From contig NC_089589.1 of the NCBI RefSeq assembly GCF_019320115.1, forward strand, positions 22,158,580 to 22,222,579: DNA of 64,000 bases, given 5' to 3'. Under the pieces are notes generated by a model. That model was not told where the DNA came from, searched no databases, and saw only the letters and a program-made list of their open reading frames with translations. This DNA is from Miscanthus floridulus (lineage: Eukaryota > Streptophyta > Magnoliopsida > Poales > Poaceae). A program made the translations under genes and the position numbers. Of this stretch, positions 23,201 to 34,902 are shown in pieces (the stretch's first letter is position 1; the number at the start of each line of letters is the position of its first letter).

Positions 23201-25440
23201 GCCGAGCCCGATATGGTCCAGGGGTTTGAAGGCTGGACCCCCGAGGGTTTCGACAGCTGCCCCAGGACAACAGAGTCAGGGACAGCTATGGGCGAGCCCG
23301 TACATGGCCGAGGCCCGAGTAAGCGATCGCTCGGGATGCCCTAAGTCATGTCTGAGACCAGTAGGGAGTTCTCCGAATGGGATCCCACCGTAGGGAGGCG
23401 CCGAGCCCCCGGGGTCAATCGAACGGCCCTGGGACCCACTAGAGAAGCCCTCTGGTACTTTTGGAGTGCGTCTCTGGACCACTAGCCGACCCCTATCAAA
23501 TGGGGCACGGACCTCCACTCGGACTTACCCGATAGCAGCTCACCGGAAGTGTCACCGCTCGCGCCCACCGAGGGTAGCCTGACATATTCCACCCCTCCTT
23601 CTGGACGAAAAGGATGCGCGAGGGTCGCATAAAAAGCCAGGGGAACTCCTAACCGCCCTCTCGCTCCATGCGGAGGCTCGGGGTCTCTCCCTGCAAACCT
23701 TGCCAAGACCCAGCGACCTAGGCTCGCGCTCGAGGGGGCTCGGCAAACAAACCCCTCCTTCCAAGCGAAAAGGATGCGCGAGGGTCACATAAAAAGCCAG
23801 GGGAACACCTAACTGCCCTCTCGCTCCGTGTGGAGGCTCGGGGGCTCTCCCTGCAAACCTTGCCGAGACCCAGCGACCTAGGCTCACGCTCGAGGGGGCT
23901 TGGCAAACAAACCCCTCCTTCCGAGTGAAAAGGATGCGCGAGGGTCGCATAAAAAGCCAGGGGAACACCTGACCGCCCTCTCGCTCCATGTGGAGGCTCG
24001 GGGCTCTCCCTGCAAACCTTGCCGAGACCCAGCGACCTAGGCTCGCACTCGAGGGGGCTCGGCAAACAAACCCCTCCTTCCGATCGAAAAGGATGCGCGA
24101 GGGTCGCATAAAAAGCTAGAGGAACACCTGACTGCCCTCTCGCTCCGTGCGGAGGCTCGGGGGCTCTCCCTGCAAACCTTGCCGAGACCCAGTGACCTAG
24201 GCTCGCACTCGAGGGGGCTCGGCAAACAAACCCCTCCTTCCAAGCGAAAAGGATGTGCAAGGGTCGCATAAAAAGCCAGGGGAACACCTGACCGCCCTCT
24301 CGCTCCATGCGGAGGCTTGGGGGCTCTCCCTGCAAACCTTGCCGAGACCCAGCAACCTAGGCTCGCACTCGAGGGGGCTTGGCAAACAAACCCCTCCTTT
24401 CGAGCAAAAAGGATGCGCGAGGGTCGCATAAAAAGCCAGGGGAACACCTGACTGCCCTGTCGCTCCATGTGGAGGCTCAAGGGCTCTCCCTACAAACCTT
24501 GTCGAAACCTAGCGACCTAGGCTCGCACTCAAGGGGGCTCGGCAAACAACCCCCTCCTTCCGAGCGAAAAGGATGCACGAGGGTCGCATAAAAAGCCAGG
24601 GGAACTCCTGATCGCCCTCTCGCTCCATGCGGAGGCTCGAGGGCTCTTCCTGCACCCAAGACAAAAGCAAGCCACCCAAGTTCGCACTCCGAGATTCGGA
24701 AAAACGCGACAAAAAGGGCGCTGAGCCCGTTACGGTCCAGGGGTTCAAAGGCTGGACCACCGAGGGTTTCCATAGCCGCCCCAGGACAACAGAGTCATGG
24801 ACAGCTATGGGCGAGCCCGTACATGGCCGTGGCCTGAGCAAGCGATCGCTCGGGATGCCCTAAGTCGCGTTCGAGACCAGCAGGGAGTTCTCCGAATGGG
24901 ATCCCACCGTAGGGAGGCGCCGAGCCCCCAGGGCCAATCGAACGGCCCTGGGACCCAATAGAGAAGCCCTCTGGTACTTTTGGAGTGCGTCTCTGGACCA
25001 CTAGCCGACCCCTATCGAATGGGGCACGGGCCTCCACTCAGACTTAGCCGATAGCAGCTCACCGGAAGTGTCACCGCTCGCGCCCACCGAGGGTAGCCTG
25101 GCATATTCCACCCCTCCTTCTGAGCGAAAAGGATGCGCGAGGGTCGCATAAAAAGCGAGGGCAACTCCTGACCGCCCTCTCGCTCCATGCGGAGGCTCGG
25201 GGGCTCTCCCTGCAAACCTTGCCGAAACCCAGCGACCTAGGCTCGCATTCGAGGGGGCTCGGCAAACAAACCCATCCTTCCGAGCGAAAAGGATGCGTGA
25301 GGGCCGTCAAAAAAGACAGGGAAACCGCCGATCGCCCTCTCGCTCCGTGCAGAGGCTCGGGGGTTCTTCCTGCAACTAGGCCAAGTCCCAGTGACCCGAA
25401 CTCGCATTCACGGGACCAGCAAACACGATGAAACTCCTTG
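23201..25440 (+). repeat. Two-tier tandem repeat array in element D
   Basis: The 160-bp units start with CCCCTCCTT at 23592, 23752, 23912, 24071, 24231, 24391 and 24551, and again at 25111 and 25271. A different header segment of about 390 bp precedes each run (23201-23591 and 24720-25110), so a 1,519-bp block is itself duplicated, with seven units in the first run and two in the second. Unit sequences are highly alike with scattered transitions. Long minus-strand ORFs across it (residues like PPHGARGRSGVPLAFYATLAHPF repeating) are translations of the repeat and not taken as a gene. Confidence 0.92.
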
Positions 25441-25636
25441 CTCAACGGAGAAAAAAGCCCCTAGAGGAGTAAACCCACTCCTCTAGGGCCTCGGGGGCTA
25501 CACCCGGCGGGTGCGCTCGCGCGCACCCACCGAAACCACCAAGAACAAAACATGATCCCGATAGGAGCTGTTGCGAGCCAAGTCTTGTCAAAACCTCAGG
25601 AGAGTGCCCGCACTCCTCCCGAGGCTTGGGGGCTAC
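25441..25636 (+). other. D 3' untranslated end with polypurine tract
   Basis: Contains two CTCGGGGGCTAC-type blocks (near 25490 and 25626). The second, GAGGCTTGGGGGCTAC at 25621-25636, directly precedes the 3' LTR and is the likely plus-strand primer. Confidence 0.75.
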
Positions 25637-27219
25637 TGTCGGATACCACAAGAAGGGGTACCCTAAGCATGAACCAAAAATATTGCTTAAACCTTGCAAA
25701 AAACAAAGCCAAAAGACAACCGTGAGGTCTCAGCAGATTCTCTGATTCGCTCGAGGCCTTGCGTCAAGGCCTCAGGCAAAAGGCCAAAAGCTCCCTACCC
25801 CGCCAAGGCCCTCTCGCCACGGCACTCTTGCCGGGACCCTCTCGCCGAGGCCCTCTCGCCGAGGCCCCACCCAGAATGGCCTTGGATGGGATGCCAATTC
25901 TCTGATTCGCTCGAGGCTGGGCTCGGCAACAACCTCGTCACCTCCGTCCTGACCGAACTCCTCTGACAAAATGTCACGTTCGGATTAATGCGCCCAACTA
26001 CTCCCACAAACTTCAGCCGCATGCGGGTACAGTACGGGCAGAACGACCAACGGGATAGGGGACCGGGCGTAGCAGGGGTTACCTGCCACTGTGCTCATCA
26101 CTGTGCTCCCTACTGACACCCGTACTACCCTGTGCTACCTAACCCCTGCGCCAAGGACAAAGCGGCGTGGAAGGTCAAGTCCATGTCCCTGTAGTCTCGG
26201 AAACAGCAGGAGAGCCCAACTGCTCGTTCTCCGCCTCGTCCGAGACCCCCCGGCAGGGCCTCGGATGTACTGTTCCTTCTCCGCCTCGGCCGAGGCCGGG
26301 CTCATCCCTCATCCTCATCGTCTCCACCTCAACCGCTCCTCTAGCATGCCGTCCCATCCGTGTGAGTGCCCCTGATCACACCTACTACGTCAACCACGAT
26401 TGGCAGGGTACAGTGACAGGGGCGATGGGACGGCGGTCAAATCTCCTTTTTACCATCCCCTACTGTCGGTGCAGGGACTACCGTACCCTGTGGACACCCG
26501 CTCCGTACTTTTTCCACACAAACCGAGTACAACACAGACCACCGAGACCCCCGCGTCATACACAGGTCACCTCCGAGGCCTCGGCACGATCAGCTACAGC
26601 ACCCGCTAGGCCTCGGCACTCCACCAGGTCAAGAGTCCACCAGGCACGGCATGTCTCCGGCCGTGGAGGCCATACTGACTAGACATTGACAAGGACCCCC
26701 ACGACCTCAACCACTTCAAGCCTAGCCAGCACGGCGCACCAGTCAAGTACCGATCTCCATTCCCAATGCCATGCTACTACAGGACTAAACTGCAGTAAGC
26801 TCCACGTGTAGCTCACTCATGTACTCCTAGCTCCCTCCTTGCGGTTATAAAAGGAAGTAGCCAGGGATAGCTCTAGAGGGGGGCGAGAAAGAGATACGAA
26901 AGAATTGCGCTCTCACATACGCCCAAGACACACTCTGTAACATCCACTCACCCAAGCTGCCTGAGAGCAGCGTCTCAAGTAGCTCGCACCGTTCCATGCC
27001 GAGACCTGGGACTAGCTCCCTCTCTCACCCAGCTTGTAACCCCCTACTACAAGCACTTCGGTGCAAGGAATACAAGATCGATCTCTCAGACTGGACGTAG
27101 GGCACCAATTGCCTGAACCAGTATAAACCTTGTGTCTCTTTGCATCACCATCCAGGATTAGGGGCACACAGTTCACGATTACTAGTTGGTTGAGGACCCC
27201 CCGGTCCGAAACGCCGACA
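25637..27219 (+). repeat. 3' LTR of element D
   Basis: Matches the 5' LTR end to end, with TATAAAA at 26846-26852. A small deletion relative to the 5' copy lies near 26583 (one GCAAAGCAGGCCTCG stretch is absent). It is followed by AGGTG (27220-27224) and the resumed protease of element C. Confidence 0.95.
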
Positions 27220-27685
27220 AGGTGCTTCTGTCAATCTTATGCCTTACATCACTTTTTGTGAACTTGGCAAAGGACTAGGAGATCTGATTGAGACCGATAT
27301 GATGCTTAAAGACTTTGGGGGTAATACGTCTAAGACCCGAGGGGCAATGAACGTCGAACTGACAATTGGGAGTAAGACTCTGCTCACCATGTTCTTCGTC
27401 ATTGATGGAAAAGGGTCGTACAACTTACTACTTGGTCATGATTGGATTCATGCAAACTGTTGTGTGCCATCAACCATGCATCAGTGTTTGATTCAATGGC
27501 ATGGAGATGATGTTGAGCTGGTTCACGTTGATGAGTCTGTGAGTATCGCAACAGCCGATCCAGTCTTTTGGGAGCTAGAAGGCTTCGAATGCTTTTCTGG
27601 CAAGTTATGGGAAGGAGGCTTCATTAGGATCAATAATGAAAGCCAACAGTCGATCCAAGCAGTCGGCTTTAAAAATTCATTTTAA
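27220..27685 (+). pseudogene. pro: Second part of element C protease
   Basis: After the AGGTG duplication the frame continues from the interrupted protease: VNLMPYITFCELGKG, then the flap region and ...NLLLGHDWIHANCCVPSTMHQ, typical of retropepsin-like proteases of plant Gypsy elements. It terminates in a TAA (27683-27685) that overlaps the next ATG, where the RT frame begins one base off. The D insertion separates it from its active-site residues at 16041-16049. Confidence 0.85.
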
Positions 27686-29480
27686 TGGATAATCCAATAG
27701 ATGGTACAGATGGCAAACTAGGACATGGCTTTACGTCGGCCAATGAATTAGAAGAGGTGGATATTGCTTCTATAGATAGGCCTAGGCCGACGTATGTAAG
27801 TGCCAAGTTGGATCCCGAATATAAGCAAGAGTTAGTAAGTTTATTAAAGGAATTTAAAGATTGTTTTGCTTGGGAGTATTATGAGATGCTCGGTCTAGAT
27901 CGATCGATTGTTGAGCATCAATTGCCAATCAAACCTGGATATCGGCCGTTTAAACAAGCTCCGAGGAGATTCAACCCAAACGTGCTTGGTGATATAAAAA
28001 AAGAGACTGAAAGGTTACTAGAAGCAAAGTTTATCCAACCATGCCAATATGCAGAGTGGATATCGAATGTTGTCCCTGTGTATAAGAAGAATGGAAAATT
28101 AAGAGTCTGCATCGATTTTAGAGATCTGAACAAGGCTACACCCATGGATGGTTATCCGATGCCAATAGCCGATATGTTGGTAGACGCAGCAGTCGGGCAC
28201 AAAGTTATTAGCTTCATGGACGACAATGCGAGATATAATCAAATTTTCATGGCTGAGGAAGACATAGCAAAGATCGCTTTTAGGTGCCCTGGCGCAATCG
28301 GTTTATTTGAGTGGGTTGTGATGAATTTTGGTCTAAAGAATGCCGGTGCAACTTATCAGAGGGCGATGAATTATATTTTTTATAAGTTGATCGGCAGGAT
28401 TGTTGAAATCTACATTGATGAAGTGATGATAAAATCCAAGGGGTACAAGGAGCATCTAGCTGATTTGTGGGAGACTCTGGAATGCACAAGAAAACATGGT
28501 CTAAAGATGAATCCTAATAAGTGTGCTTTTGGAGTATCAGCTAGACAATTCTTGGGTTTTATGGTCCATGAGACAGGAATCAAAGTCAGTCAGAAAAGCA
28601 TGAAAGCAATTGACGAAGCGGTACCTCTGACTAGTAAAACAGAGTTACAATCTTTGCTTGGTAAGATTAATTTTATCAGGAGATTCATTTCGAATTTGTT
28701 GGAGAAAGTTCTGCCTTTTTCTCCTTTATTGAAGTTGAAAAATGGTCAAGAATTTAAATGGGGTGACGTGCAACAAAAGGCATTTGAGGAGATAAAGGAG
28801 TATATGAAATGTCCACCTATGCTGGTCCCTCCTCAGCAAGGTAAGCCTTTTAAGTTGTACATATCAGCTGATGACAAAACAATTGGATCGGCCTTGATGT
28901 AAGAGTTCGAAGGAAAAGAACAGGTTGTTTTCTATCTGAGTAGGAGACTCTTGGATCTGAAAATGAGATATTCTCCCACCGAAAAGTTATGCCTGTGCTT
29001 ATATTTCTCTTGCACTAAGTTGCGACACTACTTATTATCGGCCGAGTGTACGGTTGTTTCCAAGGCTGATGTGATCAAGCACATGTTATCAATGCCAATA
29101 CTGAATGGGAGAATGGGAAAGTGGATTCTCGCATTATTGGAGTTTGACTTGAGGTACGAATCGGCTAAAGCAGTCAAAGGGCAAGTAATAGCCGATTTCG
29201 TCACCCAGCATCATAAACCAAGTATTGATTATGTAGAACCGGTGCCTTGGACGTTATTCTTTGATGGATCATCATGCAAGCAAGGTGGTGGCATTGGTAT
29301 TGTTATTATTTCGCCGTGAGGGGCAAGTTTTGAGTTTGCTTTTCCGACTAAGCCAATGATTACCAACAACCGAGCAGAATATGAAGCTATTCTTAAGGGG
29401 CTTCAACTTCTTCATGAAGTAAAGGCCGAAGTAATTGAAATATTTGGAGATTCGTAGTTAATTATTAATCAGTTGATCGG
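27685..29480 (+). pseudogene. pol: Reverse transcriptase and RNase H of element C
   Basis: RT: YKKNGKLRVCIDFRDLNKATPMDGYPMPI, FEWVVMNFGLKNAGATYQRAMN, and the catalytic box reading YIDEVMIKSK, where the second Asp of the usual YxDD is Glu (about 28411-28422). RNase H follows but a TAA at 28900 interrupts it (then EFEGKEQVVFYLSRRLLD). A second RNase-H-like domain begins WTLFFDGSSCKQGGGIGIV (about 29245), with stops TGA at 29317 and TAG at 29455. The catalytic change and stops mark a dead copy. Confidence 0.9.
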
Positions 29481-30933
29481 CCTATATGAGTGCAAAGAAG
29501 ATGCTCTGAGGGGATATTATGATGAGTGTCAAAGGCTACTCAAAGAGTTTCCTCATGTCTCTTTTCAACATATTCCGAGGGCACACAATCAAGAGACTAA
29601 TTGTTTGGCTCAAAGTGCTTTAGGTTATCGAGTGTTTCAAGAAGTCTTGAGTAGTGAAACCTCGAATAATGATTGGAGAATTGAAATAGCCCACTACCTT
29701 AGGAATCCATCACGGAAAGTCACTAGAAAGTTAAGGTATAAATCGACTAAGTATGTTTTGTTAGATGATCAGCTATATTATAAAACTGTCGTTGGGGTGT
29801 TGCTCAAATGCCTAAATCAAGAGGAAGCTAAGGTATTAATGGGCGAGGTGCATGAAGGGATATGTGGAGCTCATCAATCGGCTTATAAGATGAAATGGAT
29901 TATTCGTAGAACTGGATATTTCTGGCCAACAATATTGGAAGACTGTTTTGAATATTACAAGGGGTGTTAGGGCTGTCAACATTTTGGTAATGTCCAGAAA
30001 TTGCCTGCATCAGCCATGAATCCAATAATCAAACCATGGTCGTTTCGAGGTTGGGGAATTGATTTAATTGGCCAGATTTTTCTGCCCTCAAGCAAAGGAC
30101 ATAAGTTCATATTGGTAGCAACAGATTACTTCACTAAATGGGTTGAGGCAATTCCTTTGAAGACGGTAACCTCAAAGAATATGGTTGATTTTGTCAATGA
30201 GCATATTGTGTATTGTTTTGGGATTCCTCAAACTATCACTACCGATCAAGGGACACTGTTCACATCAGAAGAGTTTGGGGATTTTGCTGCCAGTATGGGA
30301 ATCAAGCTACTAAATTCTTCTCCTTACTATGCTCAGGCTAATAGCTAGGCAGAGGCGTCCAATCAGATTATGATTAAGCTGATCAAGAAAAAGATTGGGG
30401 AACAGCCAAGGAAGTGGCATTCAACGCTTAATGAGGCACTATGGGCATATAGGATGGCCTGTCATGGGTTGATTAAAACGTTGCCTTATGAACTTGTGTA
30501 TTGCCATAATGCAGTCCTTCCTTGGGAAGTTTAGACCGGATCGAGGCGTGTTATGTTGCAAAATAATTTGTCAGCCGAAGTCTACAAGAATCTTATGATA
30601 GATGACTTAGAGGACTTGAGTTACTTTCGGCTGCGTACCCTTGAAAATATCGAAGCCAATAAACTGAGGATTGCAAAATATTACAATAAAAAAGTCAAGA
30701 GTAAGCAATTTTCTGAAGGAGACTTGGTCTGGAAAGTAAAATTGCCGATCGGGTCAAAGGACAACAAGTTCGGCAAATGGTCACCTAATTGGGAAGGACC
30801 TTATCGGATTAAACATTGTGCGCCTGATAATGCTTATATTTTGGAAACACTAAGAGGAGAGAAAGAATTTGGCAGAGTAATCAATGGGAAATATCTAAAG
30901 AAATATCACCCAAGCATTTGGATTAATACTTGA
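29473..30933 (+). pseudogene. int: Integrase of element C
   Basis: Order: the end of the second RNase H (HIPRAHNQETNCLAQSALG), a zinc-binding HEGICGAHQSAYK...CEYY-type region (about 29850-29975), then the DDE core. The catalytic Asp lies in RGWGIDLIGQI, the second Asp in TTDQGTLFTSEEF, and the Glu after a stop in AEASNQIM. The C-terminal GDLVWKVKLPIGSKDNKFGKW and NGKYLKKYHPS resemble the SH3-like GPY/F domain. TAG stops at 29968, 30346 and 30532 break the frame, each at a place where relatives carry Gln. The last stop is at 30931-30933. Confidence 0.9.
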
Positions 30934-31188
30934 TAACCGATTTGTTTGGTCGTCGGCTCTAATAGCCGATAACAGAAGGGTATCGCCTCTAGTACAAAAT
31001 AAACCCGAAGGGGTAGAAGCTGGTATGATGTGTATCGCCTATAGGAGCAAAGCAAACACGGACAGATTGATGCATGGAATATGAAGTACGAAGCAAAAGA
31101 AAATCGATCAAGACGGAGAAATTGTTTGCTAAATATCACCTATTACAAACTACGGGCCGGAAAACACTTTGTTTACTATATCATCGGC
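30934..31188 (+). other. Post-integrase spacer of element C
   Basis: Short region with CGGCTCTAATAGCCGATAAC-like motifs and no gene. It separates integrase from the converging antisense ORF. Confidence 0.4.
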
Positions 31189-31978
31189 CTAGGAAGTAAG
31201 GGCTACAGAGTTGGCGATGCTGGAGAAATCCTTGACCAGGCGCTCATGATCCCCAGGGTGTGCCACGGCAGGAAAATCGTGGGGAAGAAGCCGAAGCTCG
31301 TAGCCAGAACGGGCTTGCGTAGCAGCCAACACCATGGCAGCACCATGACGAACGCCATGCAAAGCGACCTCCCTGACATGGTTCGAGATGTCATGCAGGC
31401 GAACCACTAGGACAACACCTCTAGCGTTGACGAATTCCACCGCGTACTCCACAGCCGACCGAAGGCTTTCTAGCTGAGCTGACAAATCTAAAAGATTCAA
31501 AGGGGAGATGATCAGGATCTTGAAGATAAAATTGAGAGGAGATTCTAGCCTCAGCCTTGGCCAACCTATCCTCCACCGAATTGGCCTCGGGAGGCGATCG
31601 ACATCGGACCATGGCCAGAGCTGATTCTGCAAGGGAGAGACAGTCGGTGAGATTCTGGCCAAGCCTATCGATGGAGGCGAGCAGGTCATCATTGTCGATC
31701 TGCCTCCTTGGATAGCAGGGGAGCTGATGGCGAGCTTTTGACGAAGAAAACCCCGAAGGCTGAACGGAGTCGGCCCTATGCCCCGAGGTAGTGAGGGGAT
31801 CATGAGTTGCACCCTCCTGGTGATGAAGGCGTTGGCGTGATGACGTGGCTCCGTTGAGGGCCTCCTCAGCAGACCTCTTGTTGTTCTCCATGATCTCAAA
31901 CCTATGGGAAGGCATAAATCGCACTGAAGACACGAAAGGTTTGAAACGGAGCAGGGTGTTTTTTCGATCCACAGCCAT
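31189..31978 (-). CDS. Antisense ORF of element C, unknown protein
   Basis: The upper frame (ATG at 31978, alternative ATGs at about 31912 and 31891, MENNKRSAEEALNGATSSRQR) is rich in charged and polar residues and contains DLLASIDRLGQNLTDCLSLAESALAMVR and VEDRLAKAEARIS, predicted helical. A second open segment (LESLRSAVEYAVEFVNARGVVLVVRLHDISNHVREVALHGVRHGAAMVLAA) in another frame ends at 31189. An intron or frameshift near 31540-31480 must join them; a TTGTCAGCTCAGCTAG acceptor-like run is present. No known domain recognised. It parallels the antisense gene of element D in position but not in sequence. Confidence 0.5.
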
Positions 31979-31982
31979 GGCC

Positions 31983-31995
31983 CGTATATATAGCC
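31983..31995 (-). promoter_or_regulatory. TATA box upstream of C antisense ORF
   Basis: The minus strand reads GGCTATATATACG immediately upstream of the ATG at 31978. With a usual 25-35 bp TATA-to-start spacing, transcription would begin just inside the first ORF codons, favouring one of the downstream ATGs. Confidence 0.55.
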
Positions 31996-32908
31996 TAGGA
32001 GGGTGAGAAGATAGATTTCGCCGGGGTTATGGAATTGAAGTCAGATACGGAAACGGATCGACACTCCGGAAATTCAGGGGACGGATAACAAAGAGATAAC
32101 AGATTCGGACTTATTGCTTCCCATAATTACAAAATATCGTGGGATGGATACGAAAGGTTTACATTGATCAGCGATTGACCCACCAAGGCTTCTTTGGATT
32201 GAAGGGAGTCCGGATCCCCACAAAGCCAAAGGTCATCATGAACCGAGTCACATCGACCCGTTGATAAAATTATGCCAGGGGAAGGGGAAAGGCTGCTTGC
32301 TTAACAGATACCCAGCTGATTTCTCGGTGACTGGGAAACTGTGGGAAAGAAGTCTGTGGCTTTCCAGATGGGCATTTGATGGAGCGAACAAGGGAAATGT
32401 GTCCACACATTTTAGCCCTTGCAAACACTAGAACAGCTCTACGAGCATGGAGAGAAAACTCAGGTGATATCACAAGAATTCTTCTAACCGCAGTAACTGA
32501 TCCTCTTGCTCGACAAGACGCTAAGATGAGTGACACAATCACGCTATGCACAAGAATTCTTCTAACCCCTTAAGATCTTCATGGCGAAAAGATAGACCAT
32601 GGAGGGTCCGGTGGAGTCAGAGGCACTCAAGGAAGCAGATGGAAGAGAAACATAGCTGAATTGTTGAATTGCTCTCGCCAGAGTCAGATAGACATTTTAT
32701 AGTCAGCCTGGAAAGATGGATCCAAGCGCCTGTGAAAGCAATGATGCTCTCATAAAAGTTTTGAAGCATGGGCTCATAAGCTGACATAGACGGTGACAAA
32801 CAGTAGACCCCAGATCAAGATTCTCTACCCGTGACTACAGGACCTATCGGGGGTACAGATGTGATAATTTTGGAATAAAATTACTTTTATCCCAAAATTG
32901 GGGGCATG
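31996..32908 (+). other. Element C 3' non-coding region and polypurine tract
   Basis: No supported gene; short ORFs on both strands lack motifs. It contains a repeated ACAAGAATTCTTCTAACC (about 32471 and 32551) and ends in AAAATTGGGGGCATG (32894-32908), the polypurine tract adjoining the 3' LTR. Confidence 0.6.
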
Positions 32909-34706
32909 TGTTTACACCAGAATTTAGAAGAAGGATTGTAGGAACTCGAAAGCTCCCAAAATCATGTCATTAAGGAATCAATTGCATAAAGGTCGGAGTT
33001 AGCTGGTTCGAACGCAGCACTGGAATCGGCTCTCTTCAGATAGCGCCAGCAGATAACTATAATAGCTACAATCGGCGCCAGGAAAAACGTGCTGGACTCT
33101 ACAAAAAGGGAACGATTAGGGTCCAAGTTATCTTAAATTAGGAATGTTTCCTATTAGGCCAAAAATTATAATGAGTCGTGCTTAAGTAGGATTCATGCGT
33201 AGGTTCCGGCTATAAATATTGGACCCCGGCTATTGTAAAAAGACAACAATCAATCAAATACAAGTTACTTACTTTTTTGGCTCCGGACACCCCTTAGGAG
33301 TAGGAGTAGAGTAGATCTCGGCGAGTTCTTCATTGAGCAGGGCTGTATTGGTCTGGCCGACCTCCAGCTTGTCTGTGAGTACCGTCATGGTTTATACTTT
33401 TGTTCGTACGGCTGCATCGATCCAGTCGACCTCCACTACGACTCTGGTATAAGCTAGTTATCGACTCTTGTCTAGTTCAAGTACGATTGCATCGATCCGG
33501 TCGACCTCCACTGCTCAAACTAGATTAAGGTCAAGTTATCGGCTCTATCTAAGAGTGGCGTCCTTCGGATAGATTCATTAAGTTACCGATATTGCTTATT
33601 GCTTTCATTATTTATTTCATTACAGCAATATCACTTTGCCTGATTGGGATTGATCTAGATCAACCTTATATCCTGTTTAACCCATCATTTATTAATCTAA
33701 ACTAATCTAATCTGCACCTTAAATGATGAGTTATGTTTTATTGGTTGTTTTATGTCAATCTTGATCGTGCATAGTGTGCGGTTAAGGCATGCCGTGTCTT
33801 GAATAGATCTATTGGCTAACGAAAACCGTTACATGGCCTGTTATCACAGCCTGTGTGATTCTACCTCACACCCCACTGTTAGCACCATGGAGCGGGGACT
33901 GTTATTTGGTAGATCTGTTCCTGATAGGGCATGACCTTAACTGTGCGCTATGCCTAAATCTGCTGTTTTAGCCGATATCGAGTGCTTTCACATATACAGT
34001 TCACGCCATGAGACCGTCGAAGTAAGGGTAGGTTGAAAGATATGTTAGCCCCCATGATCTTATTATTGTATTACAGCCTGCATGATTCTGCCTCATGCCC
34101 CACAGATATTAGTAATAAGTTAGGGTCGTCGAATCTATTGTTGTTTCTACGGCCTGCATGATTCTGCCTCATGCCCCACTGGTAATAGCGATAGATGAGA
34201 TCTAATATGTTCATTAGATTTATCTTTATTAAATGGTTAAATGATGATGAACTGTTACCAAATATAAAAAGGGATTCGGTTACTTGTAGTCATTGGCTTA
34301 GCATAAACTGATTAGTGTTGACATCCTATTGTCATTGACTAATATTCGTCTAAACAATGATATTCATACTGAGCGATAACTAATTTTCCTTCCATAATTC
34401 CATGAGCTTTCACTGATTTATTCTTATGAGTATGCTGGAATCGACTATTTAGTCGATTTCCTTCCACATCGGCTCTCAGAGCCGCACATTAGGAACTGTC
34501 TGGCAAAACCGGCATGTTCTGCCTTAAATTACTGATTAATTTTCTCTCCTTGTCAATTGCAGGGTCAAATTGACTAGCACGTCTTGGGAGGAGTACGTAG
34601 GATCGATCATCCCCGTGTTGAAGGCAGGCGGATCTCTAGCTCCATCGAGCAGACCCTTCTGGCTTGCTTGTGTGCCCTCGGCATGAGACACGTTTTTGTG
34701 CCGACA
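32909..34706 (+). repeat. 3' LTR of element C (1,798 bp, full length)
   Basis: Starts TGTTTACACC, ends GTGCCGACA, TATA box TATAAATA at 33211-33218. It contains the roughly 660-bp segment (about 33816-34475, with repeated GCCTGCATGATTCTGCCTCATGCCCCAC) that is absent from the 5' LTR. Confidence 0.93.
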
Positions 34707-34711
34707 CAAAT
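34707..34711 (+). repeat. Right target-site duplication of element C (CAAAT)
   Basis: Matches 12003-12007 and marks where element B resumes. Confidence 0.85.
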
Positions 34712-34902
34712 ATATATATATCCAATAAATCATTCACAACTTGAATATGACACTTGTATGTTGTAGCACTTTTGGACTTCACTAATTTTTGGCTTGGCAT
34801 TAGGATAGGATTGCATTAACCTTCAATACTTGGCTCAACATATGATGATCAATATGAAATCAATTGAATCAAGCCTCCAATACCGATGGTACCTACAAAC
34901 AA

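Larger units (their letters stand above)
16052..27219 (+). mobile_element. Non-autonomous Gypsy-type LTR element D, nested in C
   Basis: LTRs of 1,584 and 1,583 bp (TGTCGGATACC...CCGACA) enclose 8.0 kb of internal DNA. AGGTG flanks both sides (16047-16051 and 27220-27224). RT, RNase H and most of integrase are absent. The internal part holds a gag remnant fused to an integrase C-terminus (17693-18560), an antisense spliced gene (22754-19135), a tandem array (23201-25440) and a polypurine tract. It fits the large retrotransposon derivatives mobilised in trans by Tat relatives (compare Dasheng with RIRE2); the partner is not identified here. Confidence 0.9.
12008..34706 (+). mobile_element. Gypsy (Tat-lineage-like) LTR retrotransposon C, carrying nested element D
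   Basis: Structure: 5' LTR, PBS region, gag, protease (interrupted by element D), RT, RNase H, a second RNase-H-like domain, integrase, spacer with antisense ORF, polypurine tract, 3' LTR. The second RNase H and the antisense gene before the 3' LTR are hallmarks of the Tat group; the lineage is inferred. Set apart from the 11.17-kb D insertion and one duplicated AGGTG, C is about 11.5 kb. Gag and pol contain many in-frame stops, mostly TAG. Confidence 0.9.

Noticed and set aside
23592..24710. CRISPR-like array
   Set aside because: Direct 160-bp tandem units without spacers in a plant retrotransposon; no relation to CRISPR.
23552..24773. Long minus-strand ORFs of about 100-205 codons over the D tandem array
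   Set aside because: They repeat the same roughly 53-residue block because the DNA repeats every 160 bp, and no start or domain supports a gene.
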